In this document: positions 23,450-33,492 of the stretch, piece by piece
How the letters are laid out: each line of letters starts with the position of its first letter
Position numbering within the stretch: the stretch's first letter is position 1
Source: Metallyticus violacea
Lineage: Eukaryota; Arthropoda; Insecta; Mantodea; Metallyticidae
Assembly: GCA_030762175.1 (NCBI GenBank)
Contig: CM060833.1
Span: 160,553,501-160,617,500, forward strand
Direction of reading: 5' to 3'
Length of the DNA: 64,000 bases
Made by a program: the position numbers and the translations under genes
Notes under the pieces: model-generated
What the model saw: only the letters and a program-made list of their open reading frames with translations
What the model was told of the DNA's origin: nothing
Databases searched by the model: none

Positions 23450-25490
23450 CCCGGAACTGGATGCCGGGGTCATGAGGAGCCCATTGGATTTTGTATACTA
23501 TGTAATTTTTTTTTTCTTTTTCTTTTTCCTGCGACACTGCCCTCTCAGCACCTTTCAGGCAGTATGCTTTGAGTTGTTGAGTATGAGATTAATTTGTATT
23601 AAGTTAGTATAAGTCTTTAGTAATGCTTTTTCCTTTCAACGAGGACATAGTGACCCCACCATACTGAAAACTTAAGTATGTTGTATCGTATTACGATATG
23701 TTTTTCAGCAGGAAATGGCGCCATCCGCATGCAAATAAAGTATATTATATCGCATGGTATGTTGTTTCAGAAGGAAATGGCGTCAACCTCACGCAAACAA
23801 ATGAAAGCGCATGACCCGTTATGTGAAGAATGGATATTATCGATGCTAAATGAGCTAGATGGTGACTTTAGTGGCAATGATGATTCAGATCTTGAACCGA
23901 ACTATAAAAGTATTAATGATAGTGATTTAGAGATGGAAGAGGAATTAGAAAATGGGTATGAAAAAGTGGTGACGGCTGATATGAGTATTGAAGAAAAAGA
24001 AGAGGAAGAGGGCAATGGAACCCCATCAGTTGCACGAAACTATTACGGAAAAAACAGATTCAAGTGGAACTCCATACCACCTTGCTACAAATATTCGAAT
24101 TCGTGCACATAACTTACTATTTAATCTGCTAAGGAGTCATTGGATCTGTCAAAGGTCTCGGTAGGTCTTACACTGAACTTAATGCCTTGTCATGTCTGAT
24201 AATAAACTACAGCAAATCAGACAAAGGCTACCTTGTAAGAACAGATATCAAGCAGTAGATATAGACGTAACAGAGCTGAGAGCATTTTGGGACATGTGTT
24301 TCTATGAGGATCTAAATTCAATTTCCGCGACTGATGGGACTGGAAGACAGATTTTTAGATATATGATGTCCATGAAAAGGTTCAGTGTCCACAGCACTGA
24401 GGTTTGGTGATATTAGCACTAGACAAGAAAGGAAGGCAACAGACCAAACCATAGGAATCTAAAATGTATTTGACCTTTTCTCGAGAAACCTGCAAAGCAA
24501 TGTTCTCTTAGCGAGCAAGCTTGTGTTGAGATGTTTTTTGGGTTTCGTGGCAGATGTATATGTCAATGAAATCAAGAAAATATGGCCTTAAAATATCGGC
24601 CATCAATGATGCTGGGGCAATTATTTCCCAGATTTTTACACTTATTACGGCAGGGGTTGTAGTGGATTTAGCTTTAACTAAGGAAGAACAAATAACAAAG
24701 TCGATTTGCCCCATTTTGCGATTAGTGAAATCGATTGAAAGAACCAATGGGAATGTTACTCCTGATAATTGGTTTCTCTTCCACCGAGGCCGTCAGTGAA
24801 CTCAGTCAGAAGGGATATCACTTAAGTAGGAACATTAAAAAAAAATCGAAAAGAGTTTTTGCCATCCAAAAACCAGGAAACCTGATTCTTCACTGTTTAC
24901 GTTTGGGAACAATTTGACATTGGTCTTCTGTGTGCCCAAACCAAGAAAGGCGGCTCTTCTAGTGTCTTCTATGCACCACAGTACTTCAGTGAACGAGGAA
25001 ACAAAGAAGCATCAGATATTTGGATATTACAATACCAAAAAGAAGGAATGGCGCAGCTTGATGAAAAATGCACTGTTGACTCGACCAGTAACCGCTGCAG
25101 AAGATGACCTCTTGCAATTTGCTACACAATTATGAACCTTTCGATGTAAATGCATTTGTGATATATTTGTCATTAACAGAAAACCACCAGAAACCACATT
25201 TGAGTTCGCCAAATCCCTGGCATGGCAGGTAATTGAACCACATCTTCAGAGAAGAATGAGCTTTCCACGCCTCACGAAAGTAAAGACAAAACATTACCAG
25301 GATACCCAATTGCGAAATTTTCAAACCATCAGGAGTTATAGCAAAACGGATTAGATGTGTAAAGTGTCCTAGAACAAAAGACAGAAAAATAAAAGTATGT
25401 TATAACTTGTACAACACCAATAAGAAAGTATTTGTGAGGATTGTTTGTAAACACCTATTGCAGTTCTGTCCAGTTATTATATGTATTTAA
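23450..25490 (+). pseudogene. piggyBac transposon, nearly full length, inactivated
   Basis: A transposase frame begins MASTSRKQMKAHDPLCEEW at 23777. It has an acidic N-terminal region, then NYYGKNRFKWNSIPP (the piggyBac xGxxWxxxPP box), a RYQAVDIDVTELRAFW region, and FGFRGRC with MSMKSRKYGLKI near 24540-24600. VTPDNWF near 24760 contains an intact catalytic Asp. LLVSSMHHSTSVN and YYNTKKKE follow near 24960-25040, then GMAQLDEKC in another frame, and a C-terminal Cys/His zinc motif RCVKCPRTKDRKIKVCY...CKH ending with a stop at 25488-25490. Length (about 1.7 kb) suits the family. At least three frameshifts and several stops occur. The first and third catalytic Asp positions read VE (for DE) and GMA (for GVD). 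A candidate left end is TTAA at 23446-23449 followed by CCCGGAACTGG. I found no matching right end. Confidence 0.82.
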
Positions 25491-26802
25491 TATTTAACAA
25501 TTTAATTAGTGATATTCTTGAATTTACTATTTCAAAGTTTGTTCCCAGAATAAACCATTTAATTTATTTCAAAATTACTGTATGTCGATTTTTGAAAATC
25601 ACATATATGGTTAAAAAAAAAAAACTCCCAGTGCATGCACAAGATTGCAATGTAACTGTTGCCCGATTATTAACTTATGTTTAGTTCATTGCGATGTATT
25701 ATCCTCATCCTTATGGGGGGGGGGGAGGAATGAGCTCCACTCGACTCCACCATATCATTGTGCTACAAAAAATGCCCCATGCTGGAAACCTCTGCGATTC
25801 TTTTCAGAGTCGTTCTGGCATCGATGCCGAGAATGTCATTGTGTATTATTTAATTACAAGGGGAAAATGTTCAATTGAAACTTACAAGCATAGTAGCAAC
25901 TTTAATAGGAATGAAGCAGCTCAGAAATTGCACTCAGCATGATATCCGACTTTACAAAATGCGAAGATAAAGAAATTACCCGAACCAATCAATAATGAAC
26001 AATCTCACCCTGCTAGAAAGAACTAAGAGCTTAATTTTCAGCTTAGCCCCAACCCCCTCAGCGCTCCTTTCAGGTAAAGGAGCGGAAAGGTTAAAATGTT
26101 TATCTAGATTTTGTTCCCGAATTTCCTCTCCACCTAACCACGGCCGAAAAAGCAAGCATATTCACACACTTCCACTGTTGAGCAGCAGAAAGATGTGTGC
26201 AGTATATTGTAACACTTGGGAGCCCAAATTCCTAAATATAATGTGAAATTAATGGAAGGTAATAATATAGACGGCATAACATTCTGATTCCAATTTTCTC
26301 CTGTGTAATGTGAAATTTATTGTCCATAAGTTTCTTCTGTAGGTTCATTTTCATTTTGGATCAAACATGACGGTGTTTTTCCTAATGTCCTCACTAGGTT
26401 GACGTTTCTTGTAGCGCCATTAGTAATTTATAGTTCGTTATACATTGTCGTGAAATGGGCATTCTTTGCCTTAAATTTGGCTAAAGTTGGTCATTCCGTT
26501 TCAGCGGGATTCATACAAACTGTCAACACTGAACTATTGTGTGATGACTGTGAAGTAGCTGAAGTATTTTAATATATAATGTGAAGTCTCATTGATTTAG
26601 ATACAGGGTTAAGTGTTATACTTGTTCTGTGGGTATTTTCTCGGAGTTACTACCACAAAACTATTTTTGTTTTTAGGGTTTCTTAAACGCATGAGCAAGC
26701 GATTTCATTTATAATTTGAATAAACGAAGCTTATCTGGTTCTGTTGGCGGTTCTGTGACAAGTAAAAACTGATTCGTGATAAGGAGTGGTGTTCATTTGC
26801 AG
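25491..26802 (+). other. FANCD2 upstream flank
   Basis: About 1.3 kb between the piggyBac relic and the first coding exon. The promoter and 5' UTR must lie here or begin here, but I see no certain TATA box or initiator. It contains a G run (25717-25727) and a perfect 9-bp stem with a 5-base loop at 26062-26084 (cgctccttt caggt aaaggagcg). Small frames such as 25694-25942 show no recognised domain. Confidence 0.4.
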
Positions 26803-26811
26803 ATGAGTTAA
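26803..26811 (+). promoter_or_regulatory. Minimal upstream ORF in the presumed FANCD2 5' UTR
   Basis: atgagttaa is a start codon followed by one codon and a stop, 56 bases before the FANCD2 start codon and out of frame with it. It is preceded by ttcatttgcag, which could also be a splice acceptor for a 5'-UTR exon. Whether this segment is transcribed is not shown by the sequence. Confidence 0.3.
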
Positions 26812-26858
26812 CCTTAATTTGGTTTATTTTCTTGCATTTGCGGTATACTTTCATAAAT

Positions 26859-27141
26859 ATGTATAAAAGAAGGTTGAGAAACAGCGGTGGGACACCAAGT
26901 TTTAGTACTTCAACACCTTCAGAGAATGGAATGCCATCGGTGGTGCCCAGTCAGAGTCCAATTCGTGACCAAACGAAAATACCACAATCCAAACGCAACA
27001 TTTTACACGTTGACAAACCAACCACATCTGCTAGTAAGCATAGCAGAATTACTGAACAACAGACAAATGTTTTATACTTCAAAGAATTGGTTACCAATGC
27101 AGGGTTAATTCTGCAGTCTGATGATACACCACATTTAATAA
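26859..27141 (+). CDS. FANCD2: FANCD2 coding exon 1 (residues 1-94)
   Basis: The ATG at 26859 is the first in-frame ATG after an in-frame stop at 26763, with an A at -3. The protein starts MYKRRLRNSGG, matching the basic, nuclear-localisation-like start of vertebrate FANCD2 (KRRL). Residues 9-70 are a Ser/Thr/Pro-rich, probably disordered linker. Residues 71-94 (NVLYFKELVTNAGLILQ then SDDTPHLI) correspond to the first helix of the N-terminal solenoid. The exon ends after the first base of codon 95 with ATAA|gtatgc. The next exon supplies CC, making Thr, followed by KDQALFIRDL, which continues the vertebrate alignment (xxLxxDQxxFxxxL). An alternative TTG start upstream in the same frame is unlikely. 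The annotation depends on this start; an additional 5' coding exon cannot be ruled out but is not needed. Confidence 0.88.
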
Positions 27142-27947
27142 GTATGCATATTTTCAAAAATGGAAAGTGCAATTTATATATTTTGCTAAGCATAATGGTA
27201 TAGGTTATGAATTATTTTCAAATGTCAAGTAATAGAAGGAAGTGCACATGTGTTAATTGCCTGTTGTGAAAAGAATATGCTTCAATCATACTAGCACCTA
27301 AACCTAACCAAGGGGTTCACTTTTTGAGAGAAGTAGGAGTAGAAGGGCTGTTAGTACAAAATACAAGAGCATTTACTGCAATGTAAATGTTAACAACATA
27401 CAGGGGTTTGAAATAGATTAGGAAGCATTCAAATGGCATATATTTAGTACGGTGTCAATATGAATGTTATGAAATTAGTACATTTTATATCTAATGATGT
27501 ACAGATGTCCGAGCTGTACTTTCAACCTATACAGTTAGTATGATTGTTAACTGCTGTGCTATTATTATGTATACATTACTATTCACCGTTATATGCTTTT
27601 TGTGTTTTTTTTTTCTTCTTTCCATTGTAATCTCCTTATATTGAAACTTAAACTTGCATATAGGTATGGAGCACAAGAAGAAGTAGAAATTTAACCTTAA
27701 ATAACAGTAGCGTGAGTGGAGACATTACTGTAATACAATGTGAACAGTATAGATGTGACCGTCTTAGCCTACTTTAATAAGAATAAACGTTATATTTTTT
27801 TTTATATCATGTATTTTGATGCTTTAGTGCATATCTATAGTATTATTATGCTGGTTTTAATTAATCCCCAATGTAAATAAATGCATTAAATATTTCAGTA
27901 TACAACACCTATAAGCATACTAAATTATTCAACATCTTATATCAATT

Positions 27948-28230
27948 GCCACAGGTGGCTGAGGTTTGATTCATGCCAGGATCATCCTACCTGGCTGAGT
28001 TTTTTTTTTCTTTTTCCTCCCAGTTTTCCTCAGTCATAAATGGCAAATTAGTTTAGTTTAGTTTAGTTCAGTTCTCGGAGCATTCCTGGGAGGTAGCCTA
28101 AACTTAGGCCTGGAATGCTTGCTTAAAAATAAAATTCTCCTTTCCCAATTTATCATTTTATTTCATGTATCATCAGTGTCCACCACCTGTGTGATGCCTC
28201 AGTAGTAAAAACAGGCATTAAACACTATTA
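27948..28230 (+). mobile_element. SINE family B copy in FANCD2 intron 1
   Basis: A degraded tRNA head (gccacaggtggctgaggtttgattcatgcc; part of the region between A and B boxes is deleted) leads into the standard body and the tail gcctcagtagtaaaaacagg cattaaacacta. A local (ttagt)n expansion lies near 28048-28066. Confidence 0.85.
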
Positions 28231-28640
28231 AAAAATGTTATAATTTATAATTAGTAATATATGAGATGCATATCTGATTAGATTATTACTTATAGAAGTT
28301 CTATTCTTTCATATCAATCACATTATTATGATCGTCCTCCCCCAAATCATTGGAATAGTTGCTGGAGCTGTTACCATTGTATGGATAATTATCTCATCCA
28401 TAGAGTCATGCAGAATGACATCGAATCATCCATCATCTTCAAGTACTTATTCCACAGGTGTTACACAATTGCTGCAGAATTACTTCATCTCTTGTCAGAC
28501 TTTGACTTCAGTTAATATATATATCTTATTTCTTCTAGCGAACTTGCCATTTTCTTGTGCCTAGAATTTATTTCAATCAAATCATAAAAGCGGGCAATAT
28601 AATCATATATTCTTTCGTGATTTCATCCACAAAGAATTTT

Positions 28641-28851
28641 TAAGTAAAATTAGTTCCCCTCTTGTAATAGTGATGTCACATGCAACGTTATGACAAGTCA
28701 ACCACTCCAAATTTTCCACTATAGCATTGCAGTTAATTTGTGCTCATTTGTAAGTAAAATTAGCTCCCCGTTTGTCATAGTGATGTCACATGCCATATTG
28801 TGACAAGTCAGCCACTCCAAAATTTGTACTTAAGTGTTGCAGTTAATTTGT
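28641..28851 (+). repeat. 110-bp period tandem duplication
   Basis: 28641-28741 and 28751-28851 are direct copies starting taagtaaaattag and ending gcagttaatttgt, with about 15 percent differences. It is intronic and non-coding. Confidence 0.85.
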
Positions 28852-30859
28852 ATTATATTTATTTGAACCCATGTTGTGGGACATTATCTATTATTATCAA
28901 TCAGGATTCTGGAATGTTGTGAGTAACTGATCCTAAACCATTTTGGAGCAGATCACCTCAACAAAACCATGAAATGTCCCAGCATGGCCAATAAGAAAAC
29001 GGCCCTATTTCTCTGTATGTGTCATAGTGTTTTTGATTGCATTATGTAGTTTGACCAGAATTTACCCATGTTTCATCTAACTACACTATTATGTTCTTTG
29101 AACTCTAATTTTTTTTTCTCATAACGATATATTCTTAGGGCTAAAATATGTGATTTTTTGAGCATAAGCTTGCTCTTATTTATTGTTTTGAACTCAAATC
29201 TGGGATAATGAGCATTTTGTTTAGAGTTAATGCTGCCCTGAAATAGCTAAAGTAAGAAAGCAACTTGCATGTGATAGGATGCTCCTTTCTGGATAATATC
29301 CATAGATGTGTGTTTTTATGACATCTAACTAAAAATTGTCAGATAGTGTGATGGGTGGCTTGCTTTTTTTTTTTCCCTATGGAGTTAAAAGTTATGAAAG
29401 ACCTGGCTGCAGTTCCTTTTCTTTGAAGATTCTAGAAGTAGTCTTTTGGGTATATTAAGGGGACATACAGTCCTTTCCCATACTTTACTGAATAGAATGA
29501 GAAGATCATTTGGAAGATGTATACTCTGTTCTCGTTCAAAGAAGTTCCCCAGAGATCAGTTAATTCCACTGACTTGTCTATGCAATATAATATTTGGACC
29601 AGAAGCTGATCTTCATCTTGGACAATGAAGCCTTGGTTTCTCTACTGCTTTTATGATTATATATTGGGAAAACATTCTAATAAAGTAGGCTAATAATGCA
29701 CAGAACAACTGAATGCACAAAGCTAAGCTTTCCACCAAACTAGCCTGAGAGGTTTATGAGTCACCTAGTATAATATACCCAAAGTGGCAACAGTTGTTTT
29801 AAATTTAAATAGCTATTACCTTCCCTCCCTACTTTCACCTCATTTTTAAAAGAAGAAATAGATTTAGATCGTATGTTTTTAATGTAGCAAAATTTATCCC
29901 CATGTTTACATGCATGTTCCATTTTCCTATCTGTGCATCACTTTCAGCAGTTCCTCATTTATTTTTCTGACCTGCCATTCATTATACTTTTAGCATTACC
30001 AATACACTTGACCAATTTATATTTACAAACAGAAGGCAAGCGAGATTGTCAGACTATAGTGAGGTGCAATAAACTAATGGGTCCTCTGGTTTCTAGGATT
30101 CATCCAAGGTTAGGATTAGATAAGTGTGTGTATATGAATTAGGAGTTCCATTTTTGCCAATTGTTGCCCTTTTTATATATTTAGTGCAACACTGTATTAT
30201 CTTTCATTTCTTTTTTTATGAAGAAACCTTGATTTGCTCTCATGCTAACCATTTTGAACTCTTTCTTTATTCTGTTCTTGTGCTCTATCCCTTCTTAGCT
30301 ACCTTTTCACTATTTACCTTCACTACATGGTGTAAGAAATTTATCTTCATTCAGCGCTACCCCTTATCCTCCTGCTGTGCAATGTTATTTAGTGTGTTTC
30401 TTGCTGAGATACAATCATGACATCACACTATGCTGGTATCTTGTCCTTCCTGGTCTTATATCATGTTTAAAAATCTATGCACTTTTATGGGCTGCTGGTT
30501 AATATCTTCAATACATTCACTTCATCTCCTAATAATGTGAATACTCACTATCCTGTTATTTTAAGCAAGTTTAAAACTTTTGCTTGTGCTGTGTTATAAT
30601 ATGCAAGTTTCACCTTTTTGCAAATATAGTATGTTTCCTCATTTCCATTCAGTTAGTATTCCTTTTAATATATTTTTAACCTTTCTTTCACTACCATTCC
30701 CATATACTATTTCTTTCCCCAATGCTTACATTTTTCTTTCACACTGCAGCATTTTAGCAGCTCTACCTTTGCCAAACTTTTTTAGACCAAACATGTTTTG
30801 AGACATGCTTGTCTTTTGTTTATGTTTTGAGCTTACCCCCCCCTTTTTCCCCCTTGCAG

Positions 30860-31008
30860 CCAAAGATCAAGCATTGTTTATCCGTGATCTGCAAATTGCA
30901 CTAAAGAAGGATGTCTCATATCCCAGAAATATAAAGTTATTCCTTGATGGACTTGAGAATCATTTTTCTAAAAATGAACACCTTTTGGGATTGTTGAAGG
31001 CTACAAAG
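30860..31008 (+). CDS. FANCD2: FANCD2 coding exon 2 (residues 95-144)
   Basis: The acceptor is a pyrimidine-rich tract ending ttgcag at 30859; the exon starts CC AAA GAT. It encodes KDQALFIRDLQIALKKDVSY, then PRNIKLFLDGLENHFSKNEH and LLGLLKATK. This is the vertebrate segment with YPKIIEEFVSGLESYIED. The donor is AAG|gtgagc at 31009, a strong consensus, phase 0. Reading through the donor meets a stop after seven codons. The 3' half of this exon, with donor and following palindrome, is repeated about 327 bp downstream (31268-31597). That second copy lacks an acceptor and has lost 4 bp, so it is not a coding exon. Confidence 0.95.
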
Positions 31009-31044
31009 GTGAGCACATATTCACTTGTTTAACATTATAAACTA

Positions 31045-31213
31045 GAATTGAATCTGTCGTCTTAACACTCTTCATGCTTCACTAACCTTAAATATATACG
31101 GAACCGGTTTCAAAGATATGTTATCTTCCATCTTCGCCATATCTTTGAAACTGGTTCCGTATATATTTAAGGTTAGTGAAGCATGAAGAGTGTTAAGACG
31201 ATAGATTCAATTC
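31045..31213. repeat. 169-bp near-perfect palindrome (copy 1)
   Basis: Arms of 76 bp at 31045-31120 and 31138-31213 are reverse complements with two mismatches and surround a 17-bp spacer (ttatcttccatcttcgc). The arms carry the blocks cttaacactcttcatgcttc and ggaaccggtttc, which recur in the diverged palindrome at 59.9-60.06 kb, so this is a repeat family rather than host sequence. The minus strand contains GAAGA, an AAGATA-ACA-TATCTT stem and GAAACCGG, resembling a degenerate hammerhead ribozyme core. In RNA it would fold into a very stable hairpin 36 nt after the exon 2 donor. Confidence 0.9.
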
Positions 31214-31371
31214 ACATGAGCTTCACTGTGTTAGTTCCATATGAAAACTTTTTTAAAGATTTACAATTTATTCCTTGACTTGAGAATCATTTTTCTAAAA
31301 ATGAACACCTTTTGGGATTGTTGAAGGCTACAAAGGTGAGCACATATTCACTTGTTTAACATTATAAACTA

Positions 31372-31540
31372 GAATTGAATCTGTCGTCTTAACACTCTTC
31401 ATGCTTCACTAACCTTAAATATATACGGAACCGGTTTCAAAGATATGTTATCTTCCATCTTCGCCATATCTTTGAAACCGGTTCCGTATATATTTAAGGT
31501 TAGTGAAGCATGAAGAGTGTTAAGACGACAGATTCAATTC
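31372..31540. repeat. 169-bp near-perfect palindrome (copy 2)
   Basis: Same structure as the copy at 31045: arms 31372-31447 and 31465-31540, same 17-bp spacer. The arms are more nearly perfect, because the right arm reads gaaaccggttcc and gacgacag, exactly complementing the left arm. It was carried here by the tandem duplication of exon 2. Confidence 0.9.
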
Positions 31541-31703
31541 ACATGAGCTTCACTGTGTTAGTTCCATATGAAAACTTTTTTAAAGATTTACAATTTTTAA
31601 AAAATGTTGATTATAAACTAGGTATTTAGAAGATGGTAAATAAGTATGTTGTTGACAATAGAATGTAACAGTTTTTTAAAAATACATAAGAGCAGAATGT
31701 AGA

Positions 31704-31900
31704 TGGTCATTTAAAAGCTTTTCTGCTGCAGTCTTAGCAATTGCAGACTTTTCCCTCTAAAACCTTTTTTTATGGCCTTCCCCCTGTAATGTAAGTTTTA
31801 TGGTCATTTAAAAGCTTTTCTGCTGCAGTCTTTGCAATCATGACTGCACACTGTTCCCCCTAAAACTTTTTTTTGGCCTTCCCCCTGTTAAATAAGTTTT
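31704..31900 (+). repeat. 97-bp tandem duplication
   Basis: tggtcatttaaaagcttttc starts at 31704 and again at 31801. Each copy runs through ccttccccctgt to a T-rich end. Small indels distinguish the copies. Confidence 0.85.
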
Positions 31901-33289
31901 TCTAACACTCCAATCTTCCCTCATGGATAAACTCTCTTACTGCTGTAGGATATCTTAAATTAGCTAAAGATCATGGCGAATTGTGCTTATGGTATCTGTC
32001 AGAACCATGCAATAAAACATGGTGACACTTTGCTTAAAAAGCAGTTTGTAATTTGAAGCAAATTATAAGTGAAATATAACATATATAGATATAACAAATG
32101 TTATTCTGAAGAGCGCTATTATCATTCCACAGTTCCCATCTGTTAACCTCTTACACAGTTCTCTCTTGCCTACATTTTGTTCCCACTGTTCTCCTGTCGT
32201 CATTCAGAAATGGAAAAGCAGTGAAGACATCATAGAGCAGATTGTGTGTAAATTACATGTTTTAACATTACATATAAAATAATTTTGCTAATAGCAAAAT
32301 GACAGTTCAGGTGCAAAGTACAATAAAATCCCTCGTATCCAGGACCCTTATAACCCACAACACCAAAATAATGGCACATAGCACTTAGTGTGGCTTCAAT
32401 AACGAGCATGGTAATGCCAACATGACGTGACATCACATGCCAAAGTAGTGTGCATGTTAACATGGCATTCACACAATGCCTGAACCTGAGGATAGTAGCT
32501 AAATTGAATTAACCTGCTGCTGCATGATGGGTTCCATGAAGCACAAGCAAAATGTTCTGCTTAAGCAGAAGTTAGAATGAAAAAGTGTGTTAATAGGGCA
32601 CAGTTAATGGAAAAATCATCGCATGTTACAACTTAATCTTCGTAGTTGCAATCAGTTTCAATGTTTGCTATCCTAATCTCAACATGGTATTGCCGCCAGT
32701 TAACATTGTCATTAAGTATGCAATTTTAGTAAATTTTTAATGAATTAACAGTTGAGTGTACAGTTTAAAGCACTAAAAATTTATTTCAAAATTTAATTTT
32801 TAAAAATCCACATGAAAAATGCTTAAATTTCTGCATGAAAAAAATGTTAATGCCTTGTATGTGTTTACATAACCTATGAAAGCATTTTTCAGTTATGCCA
32901 TATATGAGAGATGTTACTTGTTGAAAGTTACTTTAAAAAATCACCTTTCTAATAAGGTGTAAAAACCAGTGTTAGGAAAAACAAGGTAATTTCAAACTCA
33001 TTATGTTCCAGGAGTACTTCATATGAGACCATTTACAAAAATATGCATGGGATCGATTGTGATATAGTTGTGTGCTTTTAACAAGTCTAATACTTGTCAA
33101 ACCAATAACTTTTAAGCACATTTCCATGATTACTATAAAAATTTTGCAGTTTAAGTGCTAATAAAGCAGAGTGATTGAATCTTCTGTCAGCTCATTTGTT
33201 GTCCAGGCATTGTAGTTCAACACGCAAGTGGCAGAAGGCAGTAGCTTAGTCTATTTGTAATATGGCACTGACATTCAGTGAACTACATT

Positions 33290-33485
33290 ATTATTCTTAA
33301 TGATGAAGATGGGAATAAGGTGATAATGAGCAATGGTGAAATGAATGCAAGGGAATCTGGAGTATACAAAGGAACCTGCCCAAGCACTGCTTTGTTTGCT
33401 ACAAATCCCACACGGCCATTGTAGTAGTCAAACCCAGACTACCTTGGTAGGAGGCAAGCATTTGAACCACTGGGCCATGATGCAG
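33290..33485 (-). mobile_element. SINE family C-like repeat (tRNA-related)
   Basis: On the minus strand the head ATGGCCCAGTGGTTCAAATG (A box) is followed by GGGTTTGACTAC (B-box-like near 33435) and a body containing gaagatgggaataag (complement). A second member lies at 62690-62870 in the same orientation. No target duplication seen. Confidence 0.5.
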
Positions 33486-33492
33486 CCTATTT

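Larger units (their letters stand above)
27142..30859 (+). other. FANCD2 intron 1
   Basis: gtatgc...ttgcag, 3,718 bp. It contains a SINE family B copy (27.95 kb) and a 110-bp tandem duplication (28.64 kb). The rest (28.9-30.8 kb) is AT-rich without any element I recognise. Long frames such as 30124-30420 have no recognised domain and are taken as chance. Confidence 0.85.
30937..31597 (+). repeat. Tandem duplication of FANCD2 exon 2 3' half, donor and palindrome
   Basis: Unit 1 (about 30937-31267) and unit 2 (about 31268-31597) are direct copies about 327-331 bp long. Each has ttattccttga, the last ~70 bases of the exon, the gtgagc donor, intron sequence, a 169-bp palindrome and the tail ending ...aaagatttacaattt. 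Differences are few: a 4-bp loss (atgg) in the exon part of unit 2, and two base changes in the right palindrome arms (gaaactgg/gaaaccgg and acgatag/acgacag). Such high identity means the duplication is recent, or a recent conversion, or an assembly artefact. Confidence 0.92.

Noticed and set aside
28446..29640. Frames at 28328-28564 and 29446-29628
   Set aside because: No domain, no splice support and no similarity to FANCD2; judged chance intronic frames.
30124..30801. Hydrophobic frames in intron 1 as small membrane proteins
   Set aside because: T-rich intronic sequence on the sense strand produces Phe/Leu/Ser-rich frames by chance; no start context or conservation visible.
31138..31213. 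Hammerhead core on the plus strand of the right palindrome arm at 31.1 kb
   Set aside because: Upstream of GAAAC the plus strand lacks CTGANGA and stem II; only the minus strand through the spacer shows a degenerate similarity.
31268..31340. An extra FANCD2 exon (second half-copy of exon 2)
   Set aside because: No splice acceptor in front, a 4-bp loss breaks the frame relative to exon 2, and adding it would duplicate residues not duplicated in the family.
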